Source: Ideonella oryzae (lineage in GTDB: Bacteria; Pseudomonadota; Gammaproteobacteria; Burkholderiales; Burkholderiaceae_C). From it: a stretch of 64,000 nt of DNA. Positions 8,491 through 15,821 of the stretch are shown piece by piece. The notes under the pieces were generated by a model that did no database searches, was not told the DNA's origin, and worked only from the letters and a program-made list of their open reading frames with translations. The stretch is from the NCBI RefSeq assembly GCF_024055665.1, contig NZ_JAMXMC010000015.1:33087-97086 (forward strand), read 5' to 3'. Every line of letters starts with the position of its first letter. The first letter of the stretch is position 1. The position numbers and the translations under genes were made by a program.

Positions 8491-9033
8491 TCACTTCACC
8501 ACCCGCAGCGGTGGGGTGTGGGGCGCCTGCCGGGGCGCGGTCGGGTCCAGCCGCTGGCGCAGCTGCTCGCGGGCGCGGGCCAGGCGCGACATCACGGTGC
8601 CGATGGGCAGGTCCAGGATCTCGGCGGTCTCGCGGTAGCTGTACTCCTGCACCGTCACCAGCAGCAGCACCTCGCGTGCGGCCGGCGTGAGCCGGGCCAG
8701 CGCCCGCTGCAGGTCCAGCGCATGGCCCAGCGCCGGGGTGGGGTCGGACTGCAGCAGCGCCGGGCCCTGGTCCTCGTCCCAGGGTTCCATCAGGTGCTCG
8801 CGGCCATCGCGCAGGCCGTTCAGGTAGAGGTGGTGCATCAGGGTGAGCAGCCAGGCCAGCAGGGCCGCCGGCATCTCGCCGCGGGGGCTGAACAGCGCCC
8901 ACTTGCGGCAGGCGCGCTCCACGGTGTCCTGCACCAGGTCATCGGCGCGGGCGGCCTGGCCCGTCAGCAGCCGGGCGTGCCGCCGCAGCCGCGGCAGCAG
9001 CGGCACCATGGCCTCGGGGCGCAGGTCGTCCAT
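8491..9033 (-). CDS. ECF-type RNA polymerase sigma factor
   Basis: A 180-residue group 4 sigma factor. Region 2 is seen as RHARLLTGQAARADDLVQDTVERACRKW (binds core and the -10), and region 4 as LARLTPAAREVLLLVTVQEYSYRETAEILDLPIGTVMSRLARARE (binds the -35). Region 1.1 and 3 are absent, as usual for ECFs. The ATG at 9033 lies 8 bases after the upstream gene's stop, and the anti-sigma gene begins 5 bases after its own stop, so all three genes form one operon. ECF operons with this order are usually autoregulated. Confidence 0.93.
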   Translation of the reverse strand: MDDLRPEAMVPLLPRLRRHARLLTGQAARADDLVQDTVERACRKWALFSPRGEMPAALLAWLLTLMHHLYLNGLRDGREHLMEPWDEDQGPALLQSDPTPALGHALDLQRALARLTPAAREVLLLVTVQEYSYRETAEILDLPIGTVMSRLARAREQLRQRLDPTAPRQAPHTPPLRVVK

Positions 9034-9041
9034 CGGACGGC

Positions 9042-9449
9042 TCAGGGCTTGGCCAGGTGCCAGACGCCCTTGACGCCATCGCCCGTCCGGTCGCCGGGCT
9101 TCTGGTCCTTGGCCCAGTGGTAGAGCGGGCGGCCCATGTAGGCCCATTGGGTCGCGCCGTCGTCGCGCATCACCAGCGTCCAGTCGCCCTGGGCGCTGGC
9201 GCCGGCCGGGGCCAGCAGGGGCGGCCAGTTGGTGGCGCAGGGGCCGCTGCAGTTGCTCTTGCCGCTGCCGGCGCTGTCCTGGTCGAAGGTGTAGAGCGTC
9301 ATGTGGCTGGCATCGACCAGCACGCCGTCCATGGCCACGGCGGGGGCGGCCGGTGGGGCGGCCAGGGCTGCGGCGGGCAGCAGCAGGCTGGCGCCCAGGG
9401 CGCACAGGCTGGTCAGGACGGGCAGGACTGTCGCAGGGGAACGCTTCAT
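9042..9449 (-). CDS. Exported COG4315-type repeat protein
   Basis: A 135-residue secreted protein with signal peptide (LPVLTSLCALGASLLLPAAALA) and two copies of the short motif found in COG4315 proteins: DGVLVDASHMTLYTFDQD with CSGPCATNWPPL, then GATQWAYMGRPLYHWAKDQKPGD. The family is widespread, secreted and of unknown function; the repeat contains a conserved Cys pair here (CSGPC). As first gene of the operon with the ECF sigma and its anti-sigma, it may be either a regulon member or part of the sensing mechanism. Confidence 0.85.
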   Translation of the reverse strand: MKRSPATVLPVLTSLCALGASLLLPAAALAAPPAAPAVAMDGVLVDASHMTLYTFDQDSAGSGKSNCSGPCATNWPPLLAPAGASAQGDWTLVMRDDGATQWAYMGRPLYHWAKDQKPGDRTGDGVKGVWHLAKP

Positions 9450-9504
9450 GGCAGGGCCTCGTAAAAGAGTGTCGGGTCCTGCATGAACACGGCGGGCCTG
9501 CGGT

Positions 9505-11181
9505 TTATTCCATCGTGTCGGTGTCGGTGTCCGTATCGTCCGGCGGGCGCGGCAGGCCCAGGGCCCGCAGGCGGCGACGCAGGGCCTCGCGCGGGACCTG
9601 CAGCTGGCGCGCCATCGCGGCCAGGGTGGCGTCCGGACGGGCCAGCAAGGGGGTGAGTTGCTCGGCCGCCAGGCTCTCGGCCGGCGGCGTGTCCAGCCAG
9701 CGGGCCATCAGGTTGTAGATGGATGGGCGGGAGACGCCCAGGGCCTCGGCCGCCTCCTTGAGCTGCCAGCCGTGGGCGTCCAGCGCCTGCAGCAGCATCG
9801 TCCGGTCGATGCCGGCGGTGCTCTGGCGGGCGCGCGGCGCGGCCAGGGGCTCCGCGGGGGGGAGGCCGGGTTCGGTGTCGTCGGCCGCGGCCAGGACCGG
9901 GGCCGCGGGCGGTGGGGTCATCGCGGTCGGGTGGGGGGGCGCCGGGTCTGGGGGCAGGCGCAGCGGCTCGCCCAGCAGCGCCTCCACCGAGGGCCAGAGC
10001 CCGGCGGCGTGGTCCAGGGCCAGGCGGCGCATGGCCTGTTCGAGCTGGCGCACATTGCCCGGCCAGTCGTGCAGGCACAGCGCGCGGGCCAGCTCGGTCG
10101 GCATCTCGGCCAGGTCGTCCGGCGTGGCGCCGGTGTCCAGCCAGGCCTGGCGGGCCAGCACGCCCAGGTCCTCGCGCCGGCTGCGCAGGCTGGGGGTGGA
10201 GAGGGTGAAGGTCTGCAGGCGCCGCAGCAGCGGCAGGTTGAAGCCGCTGGTCTCCAGCGGGCGGTCGGTGGCGGCGATCAGGCGGGCCCGGCTGCGCAGC
10301 GGCTGGGTGGCGCCCAGCGGGCGAAACTCGCCGCTCTCGATCACCCGCAGCAGCATGGGTTGCACGGCGGCGGGGCAGTCGCCGATCTCGTCGAGGAAGA
10401 GGCTGCCGCCATCGGCCTGCGCCCACAGGCCGGTGCGGGCGACCTGGGCGCCCGTGTAGGCCCCGCGTGCGGCCCCGAACAGCTCGGCCGGGGCCAGGCC
10501 CTCGCTGAGGGTGGCCATGTTGACGGTGACCCAGGGCCCGGCAGCCCAGGGGCTGAGCCGGTGCAGGGACTGCGCCACCCGCTCCTTGCCGGTGCCGGAC
10601 TCGCCGCGCACCAGCACCGGCAGCGCGGCCGCGGCCACCCGCGCCACCTGGCGGCGCAGGCCCTCCATGGCCGAGCTGACGCCCAGCAGCAGCGGGTTGT
10701 CGGTGACCGGCAGCTGGTGGGCGCGGTGCAGGCACAGCAGCACCCGCTTGCCCAGCTGGATCACCGCGCTGTCGCCCTCCGCGGGCAGCGGCACGGTGCG
10801 GGGGCCGGTCAGGGCCTGGCCCTGCCACTCGGCCCGCACCCGTTCGTCCTCGGGGCTCAGCGTCAGGCTGTCCCCCCCCAGTTTCAAGGTCAGGCTGGCG
10901 CGAGAGATGCTGGCGTGCAGCAGGGGCTGGGCCCAGCCGGCGGCGGCCTGCAGGGGCGAGAACAGGGGCTGGTAGCGGTTCAGGGCCAGCGGCGTGTCCG
11001 GGCTCAGCACCGCCTGCTCGCCCATCCGCTGCAGGTCCGGGTGCCAGATCACGGTCAACACCCAGGCCGGCGCGGCCTGCGGGCCGGTACCGGTTTCGGT
11101 GAAGGTCTGGGTCAGTTCGGGGGAAAGCAGGGACGTCACGGCGGCCTGTGGACGTGTCAATGGCGGGTTGTGACACGTCAC
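9505..11181 (-). CDS. Sigma-54 activator with FHA-like N-terminus
   Basis: A bacterial enhancer-binding protein of up to 558 aa. The N-terminal ~140 residues read as an FHA-like phosphothreonine-binding fold. The AAA+ domain has Walker A GESGTGKE, a GAYTGA sigma-54 contact loop, Walker B SLFLDEIGD and the arginine-containing RLIAATDRPL region. The C-terminus has a Fis-type HTH (GWQLKEAAEALGVSRPSIYNLM) plus a second HTH-like stretch. The farthest start (11181) is a GTG lying inside a dyad; an internal GTG at 11139 is a good alternative. FHA-type activators are usually controlled by Thr phosphorylation, and a Ser/Thr kinase is encoded at 12254-14491. Confidence 0.9.
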   Translation of the reverse strand: MTCHNPPLTRPQAAVTSLLSPELTQTFTETGTGPQAAPAWVLTVIWHPDLQRMGEQAVLSPDTPLALNRYQPLFSPLQAAAGWAQPLLHASISRASLTLKLGGDSLTLSPEDERVRAEWQGQALTGPRTVPLPAEGDSAVIQLGKRVLLCLHRAHQLPVTDNPLLLGVSSAMEGLRRQVARVAAAALPVLVRGESGTGKERVAQSLHRLSPWAAGPWVTVNMATLSEGLAPAELFGAARGAYTGAQVARTGLWAQADGGSLFLDEIGDCPAAVQPMLLRVIESGEFRPLGATQPLRSRARLIAATDRPLETSGFNLPLLRRLQTFTLSTPSLRSRREDLGVLARQAWLDTGATPDDLAEMPTELARALCLHDWPGNVRQLEQAMRRLALDHAAGLWPSVEALLGEPLRLPPDPAPPHPTAMTPPPAAPVLAAADDTEPGLPPAEPLAAPRARQSTAGIDRTMLLQALDAHGWQLKEAAEALGVSRPSIYNLMARWLDTPPAESLAAEQLTPLLARPDATLAAMARQLQVPREALRRRLRALGLPRPPDDTDTDTDTME

Positions 11182-11204
11182 AGCGGGAGATCACGTGTCA
11201 ATGG
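11152..11204. promoter_or_regulatory. Candidate enhancer (UAS): dyad plus flanking direct repeats
   Basis: Three related elements sit in 53 bases. The dyad TGTGAC-AC-GTCACA is at 11169-11182, and two direct copies of ACGTGTCAATGG flank it at 11152-11163 and 11193-11204 (41 bases apart). All share the GTGTCA/TGACAC core. They lie about 85-105 bases upstream of the -24/-12 promoter at 11260, the usual place for sigma-54 enhancers, and overlap the 5' end of the activator gene, so they could serve autoregulation too. The binding protein is inferred to be the adjacent activator. Confidence 0.6.
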
Positions 11205-11259
11205 GGCCGATTTTCCCCGCCCACAGGGCTGGAAAAGGGGCAAACCGATGGTAGCGGGC

Positions 11260-11275
11260 TGGCACGGCATTTGAA
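11260..11275 (+). promoter_or_regulatory. Sigma-54 (-24/-12) promoter of the 94-aa gene
   Basis: The sequence TGGCACG-GCAT-TTGAA matches the -24/-12 consensus TGGCACG-N4-TTGCW at 11 of 12 fixed positions, with the invariant GG and the -12 G correctly spaced; only the -12 C is replaced by A. A start site near 11286 is expected, 24 bases before the ATG at 11310. The divergent neighbour encodes a sigma-54 activator. Confidence 0.75.
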
Positions 11276-11309
11276 GAGGAAGGGCACATCCGCCCACCGC
11301 CTTCCAGCC

Positions 11310-11594
11310 ATGTCACTCCGCATGTGTGCCCTCACCCTGTGCAACACCACCGCGCATCTCGTGCATATCCTGGTCACCCAGGGGGAGCAGGTGCTGGCCC
11401 GTCTGCCGCCCCATGGCACGCTGCGCCTGCCCTGGTCCGACGGGGCCTCGCCCGGTGAGCCGGAAGCCTCCTACACGGTGGTGGCGGTCATCGGCGGGCA
11501 CACCACCGGCACGCTGGTGCTGTCCGACCGCCAGGCGGTGATCAGCGTGCGGGCCGGCGAGTGGCCGGGCCGCTACGAACTGGCATTGGGCTGA
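11310..11594 (+). CDS. Unknown 94-aa protein under a sigma-54 promoter
   Basis: A 94-residue protein with no signal peptide and no family that I recognise. It reads as mainly beta-strand (ALTLCNTTAHLVHILVTQG, RLPPHGTLRLPWSD, YTVVAVIGGHTTGTLVLSD, AVISVRAGEWPGRYELALG), perhaps a small beta-sandwich. The ATG at 11310 fits the predicted transcript start; the frame remains open back to 11148, but that part overlaps the enhancer and promoter. The divergent sigma-54 activator is the likely regulator. Convergent with the unknown 176-aa gene, 26 bases away. Confidence 0.7.
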   Translation: MSLRMCALTLCNTTAHLVHILVTQGEQVLARLPPHGTLRLPWSDGASPGEPEASYTVVAVIGGHTTGTLVLSDRQAVISVRAGEWPGRYELALG

Positions 11595-11620
11595 ACGCGG
11601 GCGCCGCCGGGGTGGCACGC

Positions 11621-12151
11621 TCAGGGCCAGTCCTTGCCCACGGCGATCATCGGGTCGAAGCTGAAGACCCGTGTTTCCACACCGCCGTCCATGCGACTGA
11701 TCTCGACCGTCACCACGAAGGAAAACTTCCAGATGCCGGTGGGTTCAACCACCGGCAGGATTTCGGGCGAGCGCGCCGAGCAGATCTTCAGGTTCTGGGC
11801 CACGACGCAGCTGGTCGGGTTGAAGTCGTCCAGGTCGAAGGTGGCTTGATCGCAGTCGAAGGGCGAGGGCGAGAACAGCGGGCGCAGGTAGGGCGCCGGC
11901 AGGGTGATCAGCGTGGCGTCGGTGATGGTGAAGCCGGCGAAGGTGGTCGGGTCGCCATAGCCCACCACCTCGAAACCCAGGGTGTCTCCCTGCGCGAACT
12001 GCAGGCCGCCGGCCGCCCAGCCGGTGCGCTGGTAGGCGTTGGGCTCGTCGGGCTCGGCGTCGGTGATGGCCCAGACGAGCTGGTTGCCCAGCTGGTCGGC
12101 GTCAAAGCTGACCCGCAGCACGTAGCTGCAGGGGAGGGTGTTGTCGCTCAT
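11621..12151 (-). CDS. Unknown 176-aa beta-rich protein
   Basis: A 176-residue soluble protein without signal peptide or membrane segment. Features: an N-terminal strand pair SYVLRVSFDADQLGNQLVWAITD, a central CDQATFDLDDFNPTSCVV with two Cys, and a C-terminal WKFSFVVTVEISRMDGGVETRVFSFDPMI. The alternating hydrophobic pattern suggests a beta-sandwich similar to small intracellular or inclusion-type proteins, but I cannot name a family. It lies between the sigma-54 activator locus and the Ser/Thr kinase and is codirectional with the latter (102 bases downstream of nothing but its own leader). Confidence 0.6.
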   Translation of the reverse strand: MSDNTLPCSYVLRVSFDADQLGNQLVWAITDAEPDEPNAYQRTGWAAGGLQFAQGDTLGFEVVGYGDPTTFAGFTITDATLITLPAPYLRPLFSPSPFDCDQATFDLDDFNPTSCVVAQNLKICSARSPEILPVVEPTGIWKFSFVVTVEISRMDGGVETRVFSFDPMIAVGKDWP

Positions 12152-12253
12152 GTGTCAGTGCTCCAGGGCATGCGGCCAGGGCGGCCGAACCCGGGACATC
12201 GGAGCGTCCACCGGAAATCTTGAGCACGGACTGCGGCGGGCGCGCCGCAGGGG

Positions 12254-14491
12254 TCAGGATCGGGCTGGCCTGGCGGCTGCCTGGGGGGCGGGCTTGGGCG
12301 CCGGCAGCAGCGGCTTCAGGGTGGGTTCCTGGGCCGCCATCTCGGCCGGAAAACCCTTGGCCAGCGCCTGGCCCAGCAGCTGCCGGGCGGCCGCGGGCGT
12401 GCCCACCAGGGACTGGCTGAGCGCCGCGTAGTACAGCGCCTCCGGGTCCCCGGGGGCCAGCGTGACCGCCCGCATCGACGCTTCCAGCGCCTCCGCCCCC
12501 TGGCCGGCGCGGGCGGCATAGATGCCCCGGCGCATGGCCCAGCCGGGGTTGTCCGGGTGGTCGGCCGTCTGCTTGCGGGCGCTGTCCAGGGCCAGCGACC
12601 AGGCGGTCCGCGCCTCAGCCTCCTGGCCAGGCAGGTGCATCAGGGCCTCGGCCAGATTGGCCTGGGCATCGGCATTGGGATAGCTGCGCGGCCAGCGGGC
12701 CAGGGCCTGTCGGGTGGCCTCGGCCGACTCGGGCCAGCGCTCGCGCAGGGCCAGCACGCTGCCCAGGTTCTGGTAGAGCTTGTAGTGCGGCCGCACCCGC
12801 AGGGCCTGCTGCAGCACGCTCTGCGCGTCGTCCAGACGCTGCTGCATCATCAGCATGCCGCTGAGGCTGAAGGCCGCCACGCTGTCGGTGGGGCGCGCGG
12901 CCAGGCTCTGGCGGTAGGCGGCCTCGGCCCCGGCGTAGTCGCCGCGGCGGAATTTCAGCGTGCCCCACTCGTCCAGCAGCGGCGCGGCCAGCGGGTGGGC
13001 GGCCAGTGCGGGCTCCAGCAGGGCCTGGGCCTGGTCGAAGCGGCCCATGCTGTTGAGCTGGGTGGCGGTCCAGGCCACCACCAGCACGTCTTGCGGGTCC
13101 AGCAGCCGGGCCTGGTCGAACTGGGCCAGGGCCTCGTCGCCCCGCTTCTGCTGGTTCAGCAGCAAGGCCTTGGCCAGGTGGGCGCGTGCCAGCTGGTTGT
13201 CCAGCGCCAGGGCCTTGTCAGCCCACTGGCCGGCCTGGCGCAGGTCATCGGCCGGGTCGGTCCCGGTGCGTTGCCAGTGCCGCAGGCTCAGGGCCAGGCT
13301 GCGCAGCGCCGCGGCCGGGGCGCTCTGCGGGGCCTGCGCGGTCAGCCGCGCCAGCGCGGACACCGCGCGGTCGAGCGCGTCGGCATCGTCGAACTCGTTG
13401 ATCCAGGCCTCGGCCTGCTGCAGGTCGGCCAGCTGCTGGGCGGCCGTGGGGGCGGCCCCCTGGCCGCGCAGCCACCAGAGGGCACCGCCCGCCGTCAGCA
13501 CCAGCAGGCCGCCCAGGGCGGCGGCCCAGACCCAGCGCCGGGTCGGAGCGGGACCGGGTGGGCGGGCGGGCGGTGCTGTCGCCACCCCGGGCCGCGGGTC
13601 CGCTGCGGGCTGGCTCATCACCTGCGCCAGGGTCTGGGCCACTTCCGCCATGCCGGCCGGCCGGCGGGCCGGATCGGCGGCCAGCAGTGCGCTCAGCAGC
13701 GGAGGCAGCCCGGCGGGCCATTGCTGCGCGCGGTCCCGATCTTGCGCGTCGCGCAGGGCCCAGTCCGGCCAGTCGCCCTGCAGCCGCCGCCAGGCCTGGG
13801 CCAGGCTGGGCGGGCCGTCCTCGCCCAGGTGGCCCAGCAGGCACTGCAGCAGCACCAGGCCCAGGCTGTAGAGGTCGCTGGCGGGCGTCGGCGCCTCGCC
13901 ACGCAGCTGCTCGGGGGCCATGTAGGCCAGCGTGCCCGCATAGGGGCCGGGTGCGGCCTGGCTCTGGGTGGCCAGCGGGTCGATGCGCCGGGCGATGCCC
14001 AGGTCCAGCACGCGCAGCCGGGTGCGGGCCGAGGTGCGGCTGGCGTCGGGCGGGGTGGGGCTGTCGGTGGCAGGCTCCTCCAGCATCAGGTTGGAGGGTT
14101 TGAGGTCGCCATGCACCAGCCCTTGCGCATGGGCTTCTGCCAAGGCCTGGGCCAGCTGCTGCATCCAGTCGCAGGCGTCGGCCACCGGCGCGGCGCCATG
14201 GTCCGCCAGCCATTGCTTGAGCGTCTGTCCGTGCACCCGCTCCATCACGATGTGCACCTGCTCGCCTTCGTCCCAGGCCTCGTGCACCGCCACGAAGGCG
14301 GGGTGTCGCAGGCGGGCCGTCAGGCGCGCTTCGCGCCAGCCGTCCATCCCGCTCTGGCGGGGCACGGTCTTGATGGCCACCGGCCGGTCCAGCCAGGTGT
14401 CCCAGGCCGCCCGCACCTGACCGGCACCGCCCTGTCCCAGCAGGTCCTGCAGGCGGTAGCGGCTGGCGGGGGGCGGAGACGGCTCGGTCAT
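12254..14491 (-). CDS. Membrane Ser/Thr protein kinase with C-terminal TPRs
   Basis: A 745-residue Hanks-type kinase. The kinase domain (about 10-290) has the glycine loop LLGQGGAGQV, catalytic lysine in PVAIKTV, catalytic loop HGDLKPSNLML (HGD replaces HRD), metal loop DLG in LDLGIAR, and the P+1 segment YMAPEQLRGE. A membrane helix follows near residue 355 (WVWAAALGGLLVLTAGGALWWL), then about ten TPR helices (for example AHLAKALLLNQQKRGDEALAQFDQARLLDPQ). The outside TPR domain probably senses or scaffolds. Its FHA-bearing sigma-54 neighbour (9505-11181) is an obvious candidate for phosphorylation, but this is inference. Confidence 0.9.
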   Translation of the reverse strand: MTEPSPPPASRYRLQDLLGQGGAGQVRAAWDTWLDRPVAIKTVPRQSGMDGWREARLTARLRHPAFVAVHEAWDEGEQVHIVMERVHGQTLKQWLADHGAAPVADACDWMQQLAQALAEAHAQGLVHGDLKPSNLMLEEPATDSPTPPDASRTSARTRLRVLDLGIARRIDPLATQSQAAPGPYAGTLAYMAPEQLRGEAPTPASDLYSLGLVLLQCLLGHLGEDGPPSLAQAWRRLQGDWPDWALRDAQDRDRAQQWPAGLPPLLSALLAADPARRPAGMAEVAQTLAQVMSQPAADPRPGVATAPPARPPGPAPTRRWVWAAALGGLLVLTAGGALWWLRGQGAAPTAAQQLADLQQAEAWINEFDDADALDRAVSALARLTAQAPQSAPAAALRSLALSLRHWQRTGTDPADDLRQAGQWADKALALDNQLARAHLAKALLLNQQKRGDEALAQFDQARLLDPQDVLVVAWTATQLNSMGRFDQAQALLEPALAAHPLAAPLLDEWGTLKFRRGDYAGAEAAYRQSLAARPTDSVAAFSLSGMLMMQQRLDDAQSVLQQALRVRPHYKLYQNLGSVLALRERWPESAEATRQALARWPRSYPNADAQANLAEALMHLPGQEAEARTAWSLALDSARKQTADHPDNPGWAMRRGIYAARAGQGAEALEASMRAVTLAPGDPEALYYAALSQSLVGTPAAARQLLGQALAKGFPAEMAAQEPTLKPLLPAPKPAPQAAARPARS

Positions 14492-14546
14492 GGCGCGTCC
14501 GAAGTGTAACCAGATCAGGGGACAGCGCCGGCCGGACGCCGAGGGC

Positions 14547-15101
14547 TCACGAACGCGCCGCCCAGTCGCGGGCCAGCAGGCCCCACAGGCCGCTGTCGGA
14601 GACCTCGCCGGCCACGATCCAGCGTTCGCGCAGGCGGCCCTCTTCCTGGAAGCCCAGCCGCTGCAGCGAGCGGGCCGAGGCGCTGTTGCGCGGGTCGATG
14701 TCGGCCTCCAGCCGGTGCAGGCCCAGCGGGCCGAAGGCGTGGGTCACCAGGGCGCGCAGGGCCTCGTCCATCCAGCCCTGGCCCCAGGCATCGCGGGCCA
14801 GGGCATAGCCGATCTCGGCGCGACGGTTCTGCCGCGAGAAGCTGAACAGCGAGCACACCCCGATCACCCGGTCATCCTCTCGGCGTTCCAGCCCCAGGCG
14901 CAGGGCTTCGCCGGCGGCCAGCGCCGCCTCGTCCCCGGCGATCATTTCGTGGGCCTGGTCCAGTGTGGTCCAGGGCGGGCTGCTCCAGTAGCGCAGGGTC
15001 TGCGGGTCCGAGAAGATGGCGTACAGGTCGGCCGCATCCCCCGCTTGCACCGGGCGCAGCCGCAGGCGGGGGGTGAGCAGGGGCAGGGGGCCGAAATCCA
15101 T
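14547..15101 (-). CDS. GNAT family N-acetyltransferase (RimJ/RimL-like)
   Basis: A 184-residue acetyltransferase_3-type protein. It starts with FGPLPLLTPRLRLRPVQAGDAADLYAIFSD, the common RimJ/RimL opening, and contains the acetyl-CoA binding strand-helix as AEIGYALARDAWGQGWMDEALRALVTHAF (Q/RxxGxG/A reads as AWGQGW). Later LHRLEADIDPRNSASARSLQRLGFQEEGRLRERW is the usual C-terminal signature. Substrate may be the N-terminus of a ribosomal protein or a small amine; it cannot be told from sequence. Starts 13 bases after the stop of the upstream membrane gene. Confidence 0.88.
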   Translation of the reverse strand: MDFGPLPLLTPRLRLRPVQAGDAADLYAIFSDPQTLRYWSSPPWTTLDQAHEMIAGDEAALAAGEALRLGLERREDDRVIGVCSLFSFSRQNRRAEIGYALARDAWGQGWMDEALRALVTHAFGPLGLHRLEADIDPRNSASARSLQRLGFQEEGRLRERWIVAGEVSDSGLWGLLARDWAARS

Positions 15102-15114
15102 GGTGCCGGTTCGC

Positions 15115-15729
15115 TCAGGCGCCCGCGTGGGCGCGCGTCGGCGCCGGCACGGCCCGTGGAGACAGCGCCCAGGCGGCGCTGGCCCACAGGATCAGGCCGG
15201 TGCCCAGCGGCCCCCAGGCGTTGTCGGGCCGGCCGGTGGCCAGCGGGGCCAGGATGGCCAGCGCGATCAGTGCCCAGCCGGTCAGCTGGTGGGGCGGGTA
15301 GCGGAACAGCCGGGCCAACGGCAGGAAGTGCAGGCCCACCACCGCGATCACCATGGGGATGAACCAGGCGCCCAGCCCCAGCCACTTCAGGGCGTTGCCG
15401 AGCACGAAGATCGCGATCCACTGCCCGCCGTTGATCCAGTGGAACCGCTTGGCGCGCTGTTTCGCTTCGGGTTGCGCCTCCAGTGCGGCCAGGGCGTCGC
15501 GGTGGCGCCGGTGGACCGACAGGGCGCGCCCCAGCAGGGCCAGCGCCGGCAGCGCGGGCAGCAGCCAGACCCAGACGGGCGGGTGTGCAAAGGCGATGGC
15601 CAGCCCGAGAACGATCCACAAGCCGCCAAACACGCTGAAAAACATCGCGCCGATGGCACGGCCTGCGCGGGCGGCCTCCGGGGAGGGGGGCACCGGGTGT
15701 GGCGTGGGGATCTCGGTCGCTTGGGGCAC
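15115..15729 (-). CDS. Four-to-five-helix membrane protein, unknown
   Basis: A 204-residue inner-membrane protein. Predicted helices: about 28-48 (AMFFSVFGGLWIVLGLAIAFA), 52-70 (VWVWLLPALPALALLGRAL), 100-117 (GGQWIAIFVLGNALKWLG), 120-140 and 150-195. A charged loop HRRHRDALAALEAQPEAKQRAKRFHW separates the second and third. No known family is evident. The first 25 residues are Pro-rich and polar. It is followed by the acetyltransferase gene in the same direction. Confidence 0.7.
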   Translation of the reverse strand: MPQATEIPTPHPVPPSPEAARAGRAIGAMFFSVFGGLWIVLGLAIAFAHPPVWVWLLPALPALALLGRALSVHRRHRDALAALEAQPEAKQRAKRFHWINGGQWIAIFVLGNALKWLGLGAWFIPMVIAVVGLHFLPLARLFRYPPHQLTGWALIALAILAPLATGRPDNAWGPLGTGLILWASAAWALSPRAVPAPTRAHAGA

Positions 15730-15821
15730 GGCATCTGCCTTTCGCCCCGGACGCGAGGCGCTGAAGCCAGCTTATCGCACCGGGGCCGACACCCATGGCC
15801 GTGCCCCGCGCGCGTCCCGGC

